Positions 52,724-60,505 of a stretch of 64,000 nucleotides of DNA are shown here, in pieces. How positions within the stretch are numbered: position 1 is the first letter of the stretch; each line of letters opens with the position of its first letter. Below the pieces are notes generated by a model, which searched no databases, was not told the DNA's origin, and saw only the letters and a program-made list of their open reading frames with translations. The DNA comes from Anaerolineaceae bacterium (GTDB taxonomy: Bacteria; Chloroflexota; Anaerolineae; Anaerolineales; Villigracilaceae), in contig WOUS01000005.1 in assembly GCA_009772985.1 (NCBI GenBank), positions 62,001 through 126,000 on the forward strand, written 5' to 3'. A program made the position numbers and the translations under genes.

Positions 52724-53827
52724 TCACATTTCCAAATTGCTGGCTACGCGAAATTCCTGGACGATGACACCGCCTCCGAGGAGGGTGTCTCCATCATAGA
52801 AGACCGCCGACTGGCCGGGGGTAATATCCCGCACCGGCGCGTCAAACCGGACCTGAACCCTGCTCCCCCCTTCGAGCGGTGTCACCTCCGCCGCGGCTTC
52901 GCGGGCGGTGTAACGCGTCTTGACATCAGCGCGGAACGGGGCCGCGGGCGCTTCGCCGGAGATCCAGTTGACGTCCACAGCGGTCAACTCGCGCGAGCCG
53001 AGTTCCGCCTGCGGCCCGACGATGAGCATGTTCGCGGCGGCGTCCTTCCCCAGCACGTAGAGCGGGACGGCGGATGGGACGCCCAGTCCCTTGCGCTGGC
53101 CAATGGTGTAGTCCGCCAGCCCGGTATGTTCACCCAGCGCCTCCCCGCCGCGCGTGGAGATCGGTCCGGGACGGAGGATTTCCGGGGCGTGGCGGCGGAT
53201 GAAGGCGCGGTAATCCTCCCCGGCCAGGAAGCACAGGTCCTGGCTGTCGGGGCGTTTGGCGGTCGGCAGGCCAAAAGAATCAGCGAATCTGCGAATCTGC
53301 AATTTTGGATATTCGCCAATGGGAAAGAGTGAGCGGGACAACTGCTCCTGGTTCAGAACATGCAGAACATACGACTGATCCTTCAAGCGGTCCACGGCGC
53401 GCAACAACTCGATCCGTCGTCCGTCGTCCATCGTCCGTCGTCTGACGTAATGGCCGGTGGCAAGATAGTCCGCGCCGAGGGCGAGGGCGTGTTCCAGCAA
53501 AACGCCCCAGCGGATGAGACGGTTGCAGACCAGGCACGGGTTGGGGGTCCGGGCAGCAGCGTACCCGTCGAGAAAAGCCTGCACCACCGTGGAGCGGAAC
53601 GCGTCTTTGGCGTCCACCACGTAGAAGGGAATGTCCAGTTTCGCCGCCACGCGGCGGGCAAGCGCCATCGAGTCGGGCGTACAGCAGCGGTTGGAATCCT
53701 CCCGGCCCGGCTCGGACCACAGGCGCAGCATCATGCCGGTGACGCGGTAGCCCTGCTGCTTGAGCAGCGCCGCGGCGACTGAAGAATCCACCCCGCCGGA
53801 CATGCCGACGACAACGTGCGCGTTCAT
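52724..53827 (-). CDS. mnmA: tRNA-specific 2-thiouridylase MnmA
   Basis: A 367-residue enzyme that puts sulfur on U34 of tRNA for Lys, Glu and Gln. The PP-loop G-M-S-G-G-V-D-S-S is at the N-terminus, the catalytic Cys pair lies in N-P-C-L-V-C-N near residue 97 and D-L-C-F-L-A near 200, and G-Q-R-K-G-L-G in the middle of the C-terminal half is a hallmark. The sulfur donor IscS is encoded two genes upstream. The start overlaps the preceding gene by 4 bases. Length is typical. Confidence 0.97.
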   Translation of the reverse strand: MNAHVVVGMSGGVDSSVAAALLKQQGYRVTGMMLRLWSEPGREDSNRCCTPDSMALARRVAAKLDIPFYVVDAKDAFRSTVVQAFLDGYAAARTPNPCLVCNRLIRWGVLLEHALALGADYLATGHYVRRRTMDDGRRIELLRAVDRLKDQSYVLHVLNQEQLSRSLFPIGEYPKLQIRRFADSFGLPTAKRPDSQDLCFLAGEDYRAFIRRHAPEILRPGPISTRGGEALGEHTGLADYTIGQRKGLGVPSAVPLYVLGKDAAANMLIVGPQAELGSRELTAVDVNWISGEAPAAPFRADVKTRYTAREAAAEVTPLEGGSRVQVRFDAPVRDITPGQSAVFYDGDTLLGGGVIVQEFRVASNLEM

Positions 53828-54555
53828 GCGGACGGTTCTTCCAATCTGCGCGGCTCTTTGGGCCACAGGCTGAGGGTCACGTAGTAGACGATGTACACCA
53901 ACGAGGCTCCCATCAGCCATTGTGGAACATCCGGGTATTGCGCGATGGCGGCGGTCCCGACCGCGCCGTAGAGGCAGGTCAGCGTCAGGGTCAGGCGGCG
54001 GGCGATGACGGTGCGGGAGGGATAAACGTACTTGATCGGAACGAAGACCAGCACGTTGAGCAACGCCAGGATGCCGACGTTCCACCAGGGCGCGATCCGC
54101 AGGGTCAGCATATAGATGACCACCACGTTCCAGTAGGACGGGAACCCCTTGAAGTAGTGGTCGTCGGTTTTGGCGTCGGTCTGCGAGAACTGGTAAGCGG
54201 AGGTCAGCAGGATCGAGAGCGCCCCGGCCAGTTCCCAGCCGGACGGGAGCAGGCCGGCCGTGTACAACGCATAGGCCGGGACGATGACATAGGTGAAATA
54301 GTCGAGGATGTTGTCGAGCAGCGCGCCGTCGAGACCGGCGGCGTACTTCTTCACGTTGAGCAGGCGCGCCAGCGTGCCGTCGAAACTGTCCACCACGACG
54401 GCAACGATCATCCAGAGCATGGCGGCGCGGTAATCGCCGGTCTGGAAGCTGAGCAGGGCCAGGAAGCCCCAGGCCGCGCCGGAGGCGGTGAGCAGGTGGA
54501 CGCTCCAGGCAAGGATCTTGCGAAGCAGGGGAAAGCGAGGCGGAACGGATGGCAT
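53824..54555 (-). CDS. CDP-alcohol phosphatidyltransferase, phosphatidylcholine-synthase-like
   Basis: A 243-residue membrane enzyme with about eight membrane segments. The CDP-alcohol motif appears as D-x3-D-G-T-L-A-R ... G-L-D-G-A-L-L-D-N-I-L-D near residues 52-85. Y-F-T-Y-V-I-V-P-A-Y-A and the later A-K-T-D-D-H-Y-F-K-G-F-P-S-Y-W-N resemble phosphatidylcholine synthase (Pcs), which makes phosphatidylcholine from CDP-diacylglycerol and choline. Choline use is inferred from this resemblance. Overlaps mnmA by 4 bases and follows iscS closely. Confidence 0.85.
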   Translation of the reverse strand: MPSVPPRFPLLRKILAWSVHLLTASGAAWGFLALLSFQTGDYRAAMLWMIVAVVVDSFDGTLARLLNVKKYAAGLDGALLDNILDYFTYVIVPAYALYTAGLLPSGWELAGALSILLTSAYQFSQTDAKTDDHYFKGFPSYWNVVVIYMLTLRIAPWWNVGILALLNVLVFVPIKYVYPSRTVIARRLTLTLTCLYGAVGTAAIAQYPDVPQWLMGASLVYIVYYVTLSLWPKEPRRLEEPSA

Positions 54556-54568
54556 GATGACTCCCTCG

Positions 54569-55732
54569 TCAGGCAGAATGGAGTTGGCGCAAGCGGGATA
54601 TTTTTTCGGGCAGGACCGACAGGAAGGCTTCCACCTGTCCGGCGGTCGTGCCGGCGCCGAGCGTGACGCGCAGCGAGCCGAGCGCCCACTCGCGCGGCAG
54701 TCCCAGCGACTTGAGCGCTTCAGACGGCTCCGGGCTGCCGGTCTTGCAGGCCGAGCCGGAGGAGCAGGCAAACCCGGCCGCGTCGAGCGCTTGCAGCAGG
54801 GCGTTGCCGTCCACGTCCTTGAAGGCAAAAGAACAGTGATTAGGCAATCGGGTAACAGGGTGACCGGTCAGGCGCGCGTCTGGGATGGACTCGAGCAGCG
54901 CGCCGATGAGGTGGTCGCGCAGCGGGCGGACGTGCGCGGCGCGGGCGTCCCGTTCCTGGACCGTCAGCCGGAGCGCCTCGGCCAGACCGACGATGTACGG
55001 CACGTTGGACGTGCCGGCGCGCAGACCGGCTTCCTGCCCGCCGCCGGTCAGGTGCGGGACGAGCGGCGTGCCTTTGCGGACGTACAGCGCGCCGCTGCCC
55101 TTCGGACCGTAGAACTTGTGCGCGCCGAGCGCGAGCAGGTCCACGCCCAGCGCGTCCACGTCCACGGGCAGGTAGGCAGCCGCCTGGACCGCGTCCGTGT
55201 GGAAGGGCACGCCCTGCGCGCGGCAAACGGCGGCAATCTCGGCCACCGGATTGATCGTGCCGATCTCGTTGTTGGCATACATGACCGAGACGACCGCCGT
55301 CTCGTGGCAGATGGCCTTCGCGACCGTCTCCGGGTGGATCATGCCATGTTCGTCGGCGTCCAGCCATTCGATCTTGAAGCCGTGATACTTCGCCAGGTGC
55401 TCGACGGTTTTCGTCACCGCCGGGTGTTCGAGGCGCGAGGTCAGGATCCAGTCGGCGCCGGTCTTCTCGCGCATGGCGAGGGCCGCGCCGCGCAGGGCCA
55501 GGTTGTCAGACTCGGAGCCGCAGGAGGTGAAGACGACTTCGTCCGGGCGGCAGTTCAGCGCGGCGGCCACCGTCTCGCGGGCTGACTCGACCGCCGCCTC
55601 GGCGATCTGTCCATGGCGATGGATGGAGGAAGGGTTGCCGAATGACTCGTTGAAATACGGCAGCATCGCGTCAATGACGCGCGGGTCCACGGGAGTGGTG
55701 GCGGAGTAATCGAGGTAGATTGGCAGGTTCAT
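54569..55732 (-). CDS. iscS: Cysteine desulfurase (IscS/NifS family)
   Basis: A 387-residue PLP enzyme that takes sulfur from cysteine. The PLP Lys is in G-A-H-K-F-Y-G-P-K-G near residue 200, and the catalytic Cys is in C-S-S-G-S-A-C near 325. The N-terminus Y-L-D-Y-S-A-T-T-P is typical. It feeds sulfur to MnmA, encoded in the same operon, and probably to Fe-S cluster assembly. First gene of the run iscS, pcs-like, mnmA. Confidence 0.95.
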   Translation of the reverse strand: MNLPIYLDYSATTPVDPRVIDAMLPYFNESFGNPSSIHRHGQIAEAAVESARETVAAALNCRPDEVVFTSCGSESDNLALRGAALAMREKTGADWILTSRLEHPAVTKTVEHLAKYHGFKIEWLDADEHGMIHPETVAKAICHETAVVSVMYANNEIGTINPVAEIAAVCRAQGVPFHTDAVQAAAYLPVDVDALGVDLLALGAHKFYGPKGSGALYVRKGTPLVPHLTGGGQEAGLRAGTSNVPYIVGLAEALRLTVQERDARAAHVRPLRDHLIGALLESIPDARLTGHPVTRLPNHCSFAFKDVDGNALLQALDAAGFACSSGSACKTGSPEPSEALKSLGLPREWALGSLRVTLGAGTTAGQVEAFLSVLPEKISRLRQLHSA

Positions 55733-56021
55733 GGCGGGGATTATACTGCTCCTTGTATAAATTTTTGGACTGAAGCAGCCAAAAGGCAGGAGAAAAACAG
55801 CGAACCGGATTCAAATATTACCGCAGTACTCTGCAGCGCTGCCGGGAAGGAAACAGCCCCGGCTGAGGCAAGGCCGGGAAACGGCGGGCAGGCCGGAGGT
55901 CCGGCAGGCGCGGGAAATTTACAGAATTGCAACACGGTCAACGTTTCTGCACCAGTATTCTTTGTTACAATGCTCGCAGATCGCATCCGTATCTTCCGAA
56001 GGAGTAACCACGTCATAGAAC
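55733..56021. other. Divergent intergenic region before the ECF sigma gene
   Basis: No gene is seen. TACAAT at 55966-55971 is a -10-like box without a good -35. AAGGAGT at about 55999 lies 17 bases before the sigma-factor ATG, further than normal. The region must also carry the iscS promoter. Confidence 0.5.
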
Positions 56022-56570
56022 ATGGAAACTGCTGTGCCTAATGAGGCCGAACTCCTGGAACGCGCCTTGCGCTTCGACCGCCAGGCCTTAGCGCAAATCT
56101 ACGACCTGTACAGCCCCGGCATCCACCGTTACGCGCTCAGGCTGCTCGGCGATACCGCCCAGGCCGAGGACTGCGTCGCGGAAACCTTCAGCCGTTTCCT
56201 GCACGCCCTGCGCGCCCGGAAAGGCCCCCGCAATTACATCCAGGCCTATCTGTACCGCACCGCGCACAACTGGATCGCCGACCAGTACCGGAAAGCGCCA
56301 AGCGCGCCGGTTGAGCTGAGCGAACAAATCGCCGACAAACACGCCGGCCCGGAAGATGAGTATTGGGAGCAAAACCGGCAGGCCCGCCTCAGGCTGGCCC
56401 TGCGCAAACTGACCCCCGACCAGCAGCAAGTCATTGCGCTCAAATTTGTCGAGGGCTGGGAGAACGAAGCGGTCGCCCGCGCGCTCGGCAAACCAGTCGG
56501 CGCCGTCAAATCTTTGCAGCACCGGGCGCTGGCAACCTTGCAGCGCCTGCTCAGGAACGAGGAACTGTGA
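56022..56570 (+). CDS. ECF-type RNA polymerase sigma factor
   Basis: A 182-residue sigma-70 family protein with region 2 (about 20-90; Y-D-L-Y-S-P-G-I-H-R-Y-A, A-E-D-C-V-A-E-T-F) and region 4 (about 120-178; L-T-P-D-Q-Q-Q-V-I-A-L-K-F, G-A-V-K-S-L-Q-H-R-A). It would direct RNA polymerase to envelope- or stress-type promoters. The next gene starts within the stop (TGATG overlap) and encodes a membrane protein likely to hold it in check. The ribosome-binding site is 17 bases from the ATG, so an unnoticed alternative start is possible. Confidence 0.93.
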   Translation: METAVPNEAELLERALRFDRQALAQIYDLYSPGIHRYALRLLGDTAQAEDCVAETFSRFLHALRARKGPRNYIQAYLYRTAHNWIADQYRKAPSAPVELSEQIADKHAGPEDEYWEQNRQARLRLALRKLTPDQQQVIALKFVEGWENEAVARALGKPVGAVKSLQHRALATLQRLLRNEEL

Positions 56571-57511
56571 TGAGCAAAAACGATGAAATTAACCCGCAAT
56601 TGATCGCCCGCCTGGAGGAACTCAGGAACGTCCCGGCGCGGGACCCGCACACTGCCGCGCGCGGACGCGCCCGCTTCCTGGCCCAGGCCGCCGCGGCCGC
56701 GCCCGTATCTGCCCGCGAGGGGCGGCGTCACAAGGACTGGAGACTGCTCTCCAGAAAGGAAAGGCTTGTGATGAATACTGTCATTTCAATCGTGGTGACC
56801 CTGGTGGTGCTCTTGAGCGGAGGCGTAACCGTCGCCGCGGCGCAGGACGACCTGCCCAACCAGCCGCTCTACCAGGTCAAACTATCCAGCGAGGACGCGC
56901 GCTTGTGGCTGAACGCCGATCCGCAGACCGAGGTTGGCCTGCTGATGCAACTCGTCCAGACGCGCGTCAGCGAAATGAATGCCCTGGCGGCCATGGGCGT
57001 GACCCCGCCCGCACAGGTGAAGGAACGGCTGGAACAGCACCTCCAGCAGGCATTCCAGATCGCGGCCGGGATGGAGGATGCCGCCATGCAGGGCGCGCTG
57101 GTGGAAATGCAGAACACCTTCCGCGAACAACTGCAAATCATGAACGCCGCGCAAACACAGAATTCCGGCGAAACCGCCCAGGTGATGCTGCAAGTGCGCG
57201 CCATGCTCGAAAACCGCCTGCGCCTGGTCGAGGCCGGCATGGCCGACCCGCAGGGATTCCAGAACACCTATCGCCACGAAGAAGAACTGCGCATCGGGCA
57301 GACCGGCACGCCCCAGCCTTCCGGCACGCCCGTCCCCGGCGGGAACGGCAATGGCGGGAACGGCAACGGCGGGCCAGGCACAGTCACGCCCCCGCTTCCA
57401 GGCGGGACCGAAACCCCGCAAGGAACAGAAGAACCAGGAGCCACCCCCACCCCCTGCAGCCCCGACTACATGCAGACTCCCACTCCCGGTGAATCGGGTC
57501 ATAAACCTTAG
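56570..57511 (+). CDS. DUF5667-type single-pass membrane protein, likely anti-sigma partner
   Basis: A 313-residue protein with an N-terminal cytoplasmic part (about 1-65), one membrane segment (about 68-90), and an extracytoplasmic part that begins with the DUF5667-like stretch D-D-L-P-N-Q-P-L-Y-Q-V-K. A helical region with many Gln and Met follows, and a Gly/Asn- and Pro/Thr-rich tail ends it. Translational coupling to the ECF sigma gene suggests an anti-sigma or sensor role. There is no zinc-binding anti-sigma motif. Confidence 0.8.
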   Translation: MSKNDEINPQLIARLEELRNVPARDPHTAARGRARFLAQAAAAAPVSAREGRRHKDWRLLSRKERLVMNTVISIVVTLVVLLSGGVTVAAAQDDLPNQPLYQVKLSSEDARLWLNADPQTEVGLLMQLVQTRVSEMNALAAMGVTPPAQVKERLEQHLQQAFQIAAGMEDAAMQGALVEMQNTFREQLQIMNAAQTQNSGETAQVMLQVRAMLENRLRLVEAGMADPQGFQNTYRHEEELRIGQTGTPQPSGTPVPGGNGNGGNGNGGPGTVTPPLPGGTETPQGTEEPGATPTPCSPDYMQTPTPGESGHKP

Positions 57512-57542
57512 CATTTCGAACATTTTTCGCTAAATCACAACT

Positions 57543-57577
57543 CGATGCCCCCGCTCCTTCCAAAGGCGGGGGCATCG
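57543..57577 (+). terminator. Terminator after the sigma/anti-sigma genes
   Basis: Perfect 12-base stem CGATGCCCCCGC/GCGGGGGCATCG. T-rich sequence follows. Confidence 0.85.
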
Positions 57578-57586
57578 AATATTTAT

Positions 57587-57632
57587 GATAATTATCTATA
57601 TTATTGACAAAGTGGAACCAGACGGTTATACT
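57587..57632 (+). promoter_or_regulatory. Promoter and possible operator of the SufR-like gene
   Basis: TTGACA at 57604-57609 and TATACT at 57627-57632 with a 17-base spacer, a near-consensus promoter. The ATG at 57640 starts 7 bases after the -10 box, so the mRNA would be leaderless. The palindrome GATAATTATC at 57587-57596 lies just upstream and may bind the regulator itself. Confidence 0.8.
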
Positions 57633-57639
57633 CCAATTC

Positions 57640-58263
57640 ATGAAAAGCACGCGTGACCGAATCCTGCAAACCCTGGCAAAGCACCCCCGCGCGACCATCA
57701 CCGGGCTGGCCGAGGCAGTCGGCATCAACCCCATCTCCGTCCGCCACCACCTGACCAACCTGCAAGTGGAAGGCCTGGTAACGGCGGAGGAGGAACGGCA
57801 CGGGGTCGGGCGTCCGCGCCTGGTCTACCTGCTGACCGAGCACGGGATGGAGCGCTTCCCCACCCGCTACCTGCGCCTGACCTCGCGCCTGCTCGATCAG
57901 TTGAAATCCACCATGCCCGCGCCGATGGTCAGCAAACTGTTCCTGCAAATGGCCACCGACATGGCCGATGATTACGCCGAACAGATGAAAGGCCTCTCGA
58001 TGGAAGAGCGCCTCGATCTTGCCAAAACCCTGCTGGCCGAGGAAGGCTTCGATGTCGAATGGGAGAAAGCCGGCGAGCAGTACCGCATCCACGAGATCAC
58101 CTGTCCGTACCTGCAGATCGGGCAGAACCACCCGGAAGTCTGCACGGTGGACCAAACGCTCATCTCGCGCATGTTGGCAGTGCCGGCCGAAAAGGTGCAG
58201 TGCATCCTGGCAGGCGACGCCAAGTGCACATACGTCGTCCAGGCGGATGGAAAGGCCAAATGA
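57640..58263 (+). CDS. SufR-like Fe-S transcriptional regulator
   Basis: A 207-residue regulator. The N-terminal winged helix-turn-helix (about 1-75) includes T-I-T-G-L-A-E-A-V-G and S-V-R-H-H-L-T-N-L. The C-terminal half holds four Cys: C-P-Y-L near residue 150, E-V-C near 163, V-Q-C near 187 and A-K-C near 195. This spacing is like the Fe-S ligands of SufR. It would sense Fe-S status and regulate itself and the Fe-S assembly gene, whose ATG overlaps its stop. Confidence 0.88.
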   Translation: MKSTRDRILQTLAKHPRATITGLAEAVGINPISVRHHLTNLQVEGLVTAEEERHGVGRPRLVYLLTEHGMERFPTRYLRLTSRLLDQLKSTMPAPMVSKLFLQMATDMADDYAEQMKGLSMEERLDLAKTLLAEEGFDVEWEKAGEQYRIHEITCPYLQIGQNHPEVCTVDQTLISRMLAVPAEKVQCILAGDAKCTYVVQADGKAK

Positions 58264-58616
58264 GCGGCGACACAGATTCAGGGCCCAACGAGATCCGCTG
58301 GGACCTGCACGACACGCACCCGGACCTTGTGCCGGCCCTGCGCGCCAAACTGTCCGAAGTCATGGACCCGGAGATCGGCCTGAGCGTCATCCAGTTGGGA
58401 CTGATCCGCAAGGTCAGCGTGGAGAATAACGAAGGGAAGATGTACGTGCTGTTGACCACTCCCTTCTGCCCCTACGGTCCGGCCATGCTGGCAACGATCA
58501 AGCAGAAAGCCGCCGAAGGATTGGGAATGCCGGTGGCTGTCGAACTCGGCTTCGAGCCGTGGGATTTTTCGATGATGGAAGACCCCGGCGCAATTGACTG
58601 GGGCATGTACATGTAA
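58260..58616 (+). CDS. MIP18/DUF59 metal-sulfur cluster assembly factor
   Basis: A 118-residue MIP18-family (SufT/PaaD-like) protein: V-M-D-P-E-I-G-L-S-V-I-Q-L-G-L near residues 37-52 and T-T-P-F-C-P-Y-G-P near 70-80 with the conserved Cys. It helps to mature Fe-S proteins. ATG overlaps the regulator's stop by 4 bases, making a two-gene operon. A strong terminator follows. Confidence 0.94.
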   Translation: MSGDTDSGPNEIRWDLHDTHPDLVPALRAKLSEVMDPEIGLSVIQLGLIRKVSVENNEGKMYVLLTTPFCPYGPAMLATIKQKAAEGLGMPVAVELGFEPWDFSMMEDPGAIDWGMYM

Positions 58617-58620
58617 CCAA

Positions 58621-58656
58621 ATCCCCGGCTTCTGGAAAGAGGCCGGGGATTTTTTA
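58621..58656 (+). terminator. Terminator of the Fe-S regulator operon
   Basis: ATCCCCGGC/GCCGGGGAT with six T residues immediately after. Confidence 0.92.
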
Positions 58657-58658
58657 GT

Positions 58659-58766
58659 TCATTGGGAATTGCCGTGGCGTAGGGGCAGACCTGGGTGTCT
58701 GCCCTGGGCGAACACGCAGGTTCGCCCCTACGGGTGGGGGTGTGTCACGGCAAATCCCAGAGAACC
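58659..58766. repeat. Palindromic repeat, family R2, copy 2
   Basis: Arms TTGGGAATTGCCGTG and CACGGCAAATCCCA as in copy 1 (18108), but the core (58677-58745) is the reverse complement of that in copy 1: GTAGGGGCAGACC stem first, then the GAACACGCAGGTTC stem. Confidence 0.85.
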
Positions 58767-58848
58767 GATTTTTTGATCATCATAAACGCGTTGCGGCGGC
58801 GGGAAATCCCGCCGCCGCAGCAAACCCTCCTTTGGCGTGGAGGCTGGC

Positions 58849-59175
58849 TCAGCGGATCTTGAACATGGTCATCAGTTTCATGGCCAGGTTCAGGTCGCCG
58901 GCCAGTTTGATCTTGCCCTGCATGAAAGCCTGCATCCCGTCCAGTTCGCCGGTGAACACCTTGACGTAATCGCTGGAATCGGCGGACAGGGTCATCTTCG
59001 GGCTGGGGTGCGCGCCCTGCTCCGTGGTGCATTTGCCATCCTTGATGGCGGCAAACCAGTCGCCCGCTTCCGCGCCGGTGAACTTGAACTGGATGACTGC
59101 ATCCAACCCGGGGGCTTTTTCCGGCAGGAAGGCTTTGGGCATTTTAGACATCAGGTCAGCAACTGTGAGAGGCAT
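58849..59175 (-). CDS. SCP2 sterol-carrier domain protein
   Basis: A 108-residue stand-alone SCP2 domain: A-V-I-Q-F-K-F-T-G near residue 27, the conserved D-W-F-A-A-I-K, M-T-L-S-A-D near 65 and Q-G-K-I-K-L-A-G-D near 87. It binds acyl-CoA or lipids non-catalytically. It follows the beta-oxidation genes on the same strand after repeat R1 and probably supplies or buffers acyl substrates. AAGGAG precedes the ATG. Confidence 0.94.
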   Translation of the reverse strand: MPLTVADLMSKMPKAFLPEKAPGLDAVIQFKFTGAEAGDWFAAIKDGKCTTEQGAHPSPKMTLSADSSDYVKVFTGELDGMQAFMQGKIKLAGDLNLAMKLMTMFKIR

Positions 59176-59194
59176 AAGATTCTCCTTTTGTTAG

Positions 59195-59300
59195 TGTGTC
59201 ATTGCGAGCCGCCCTTTGGCGAAGCAATCTCCTCGCTTGCCGGGGGATTGCTTCGGGTCTCGATACGCCCCTCCGGGGCTACTCGACCCTCGCAATGACA
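59195..59300. repeat. Dispersed palindromic repeat, family R1, copy 2
   Basis: TGTGTCATTGCGAG and CTCGCAATGACA ends with GAAGCAATC/GATTGCTTC inside. The block TCTCGATACGCCCCTCCGG is extra compared with copy 1 at 1782. Confidence 0.85.
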
Positions 59301-59305
59301 AATGG

Positions 59306-60490
59306 TTATTGCAGATTTTCGAAGATGGCCGCCGCGCCCATCCCGCCGCCGATGCACATGGAGACCATGCCATAGCGGGACTTGCGCCGCGCCATTTCGT
59401 AAATCAACTGGACCGTGAGTTTGCCGCCGGTGCAGCCGAGCGGATGCCCCAGCGCGATGGCGCCGCCGTTGACGTTGACCTTATCCATGTTCAGTCCCAG
59501 TTCACGCGCCACTGCCAAAGACTGGGCGGCAAAGGCCTCGTTCAATTCGATCAGGTCAATATCATCAAGTTTCATCCCGGCCACTTTCAGCGCCTTCGGG
59601 ATGGCGGCAATCGGGCCGAGTCCCATCACCTCCGGCGGGACGCCGCCCACCGCAAACGCCACGAAACGCGCCAGCGGCTTGAGTCCCAGCGCGGCGGCCT
59701 TTTCGGCAGACATGACCGCCACTACCGCCGCGCCGTCGGACATCTGCGACGAGTTGCCCGCCGTCACCGTGCCGCCCTCCTTGAAGGCCGGCTTGAGCTT
59801 GGCAAGCGCTTCCAGGTTCGTATCGGCGCGCGGACCTTCATCCCGTTTCACCGCGAATTTCCTCAAAACCGGTTTACCGTCCGGGCCGAGTTCCTTCACC
59901 TCCACGTCAATCGTGACGAGTTCGGGATCGAAACGGCCTGAGTTGACCGCCTCTGCGGCGCGCTGGTTGCTGCGCAGGGCAAAGGCATCCTGCTCCTCGC
60001 GGCTGATCTTGTATTTCACCGAGACGTTCTCGGCCGTCAGTCCCATGTTGGTGTAGTAATGCGGCAGTTCCATGGCAAAGTACGGGTTCACCGCGAACTT
60101 ATATCCCATCATTGGCACCATGCTCATGGATTCCACCCCGCCGGCAATGGCCGCGTCGATCTGGCCGGCCAGGATGGCGTAGGCGACGTGGGCGATGCTC
60201 TGCACGCCGGAGGAACAGTAACGGTTGATCGTCTCGCCGGGGACCGAATCCGGCAGGCCGGCGCGCAGGGCCACCATGCGCGCCATGTTGAGGCCCTGCT
60301 CCCCTTCCGGGAAGGCACAGCCGAGGACAACATCTTCAACTTCTTTCGGATCCAGTTTCGGGGTCCGATGGAGCAGCTCGCGGATGACCGTCGCGCCGAG
60401 TTCATCCGGGCGGACAGTCGCCAGTCCGCCGCGTTTGGCTTTGCCCACGGGCGTGCGCACTGCGCTGACAATTACGGCTTCACGTGACAT
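59306..60490 (-). CDS. fadA: Acetyl-CoA C-acyltransferase (beta-oxidation thiolase)
   Basis: A 394-residue classical thiolase with the full catalytic set: nucleophile Cys in R-Y-C-S-S-G near residue 90, N-E-A-F-A near 315, G-H-P-L-G-C-T-G near 350 and C-I-G-G-G-M-G near 380. It carries out the last step of fatty-acid beta-oxidation, splitting 3-ketoacyl-CoA. The gene follows fadN by 15 bases. GGAGG lies before the ATG. It is a useful contrast to the Cys-less thiolase at 233. Confidence 0.96.
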   Translation of the reverse strand: MSREAVIVSAVRTPVGKAKRGGLATVRPDELGATVIRELLHRTPKLDPKEVEDVVLGCAFPEGEQGLNMARMVALRAGLPDSVPGETINRYCSSGVQSIAHVAYAILAGQIDAAIAGGVESMSMVPMMGYKFAVNPYFAMELPHYYTNMGLTAENVSVKYKISREEQDAFALRSNQRAAEAVNSGRFDPELVTIDVEVKELGPDGKPVLRKFAVKRDEGPRADTNLEALAKLKPAFKEGGTVTAGNSSQMSDGAAVVAVMSAEKAAALGLKPLARFVAFAVGGVPPEVMGLGPIAAIPKALKVAGMKLDDIDLIELNEAFAAQSLAVARELGLNMDKVNVNGGAIALGHPLGCTGGKLTVQLIYEMARRKSRYGMVSMCIGGGMGAAAIFENLQ

Positions 60491-60505
60491 GATACACCTC
60501 CATTC

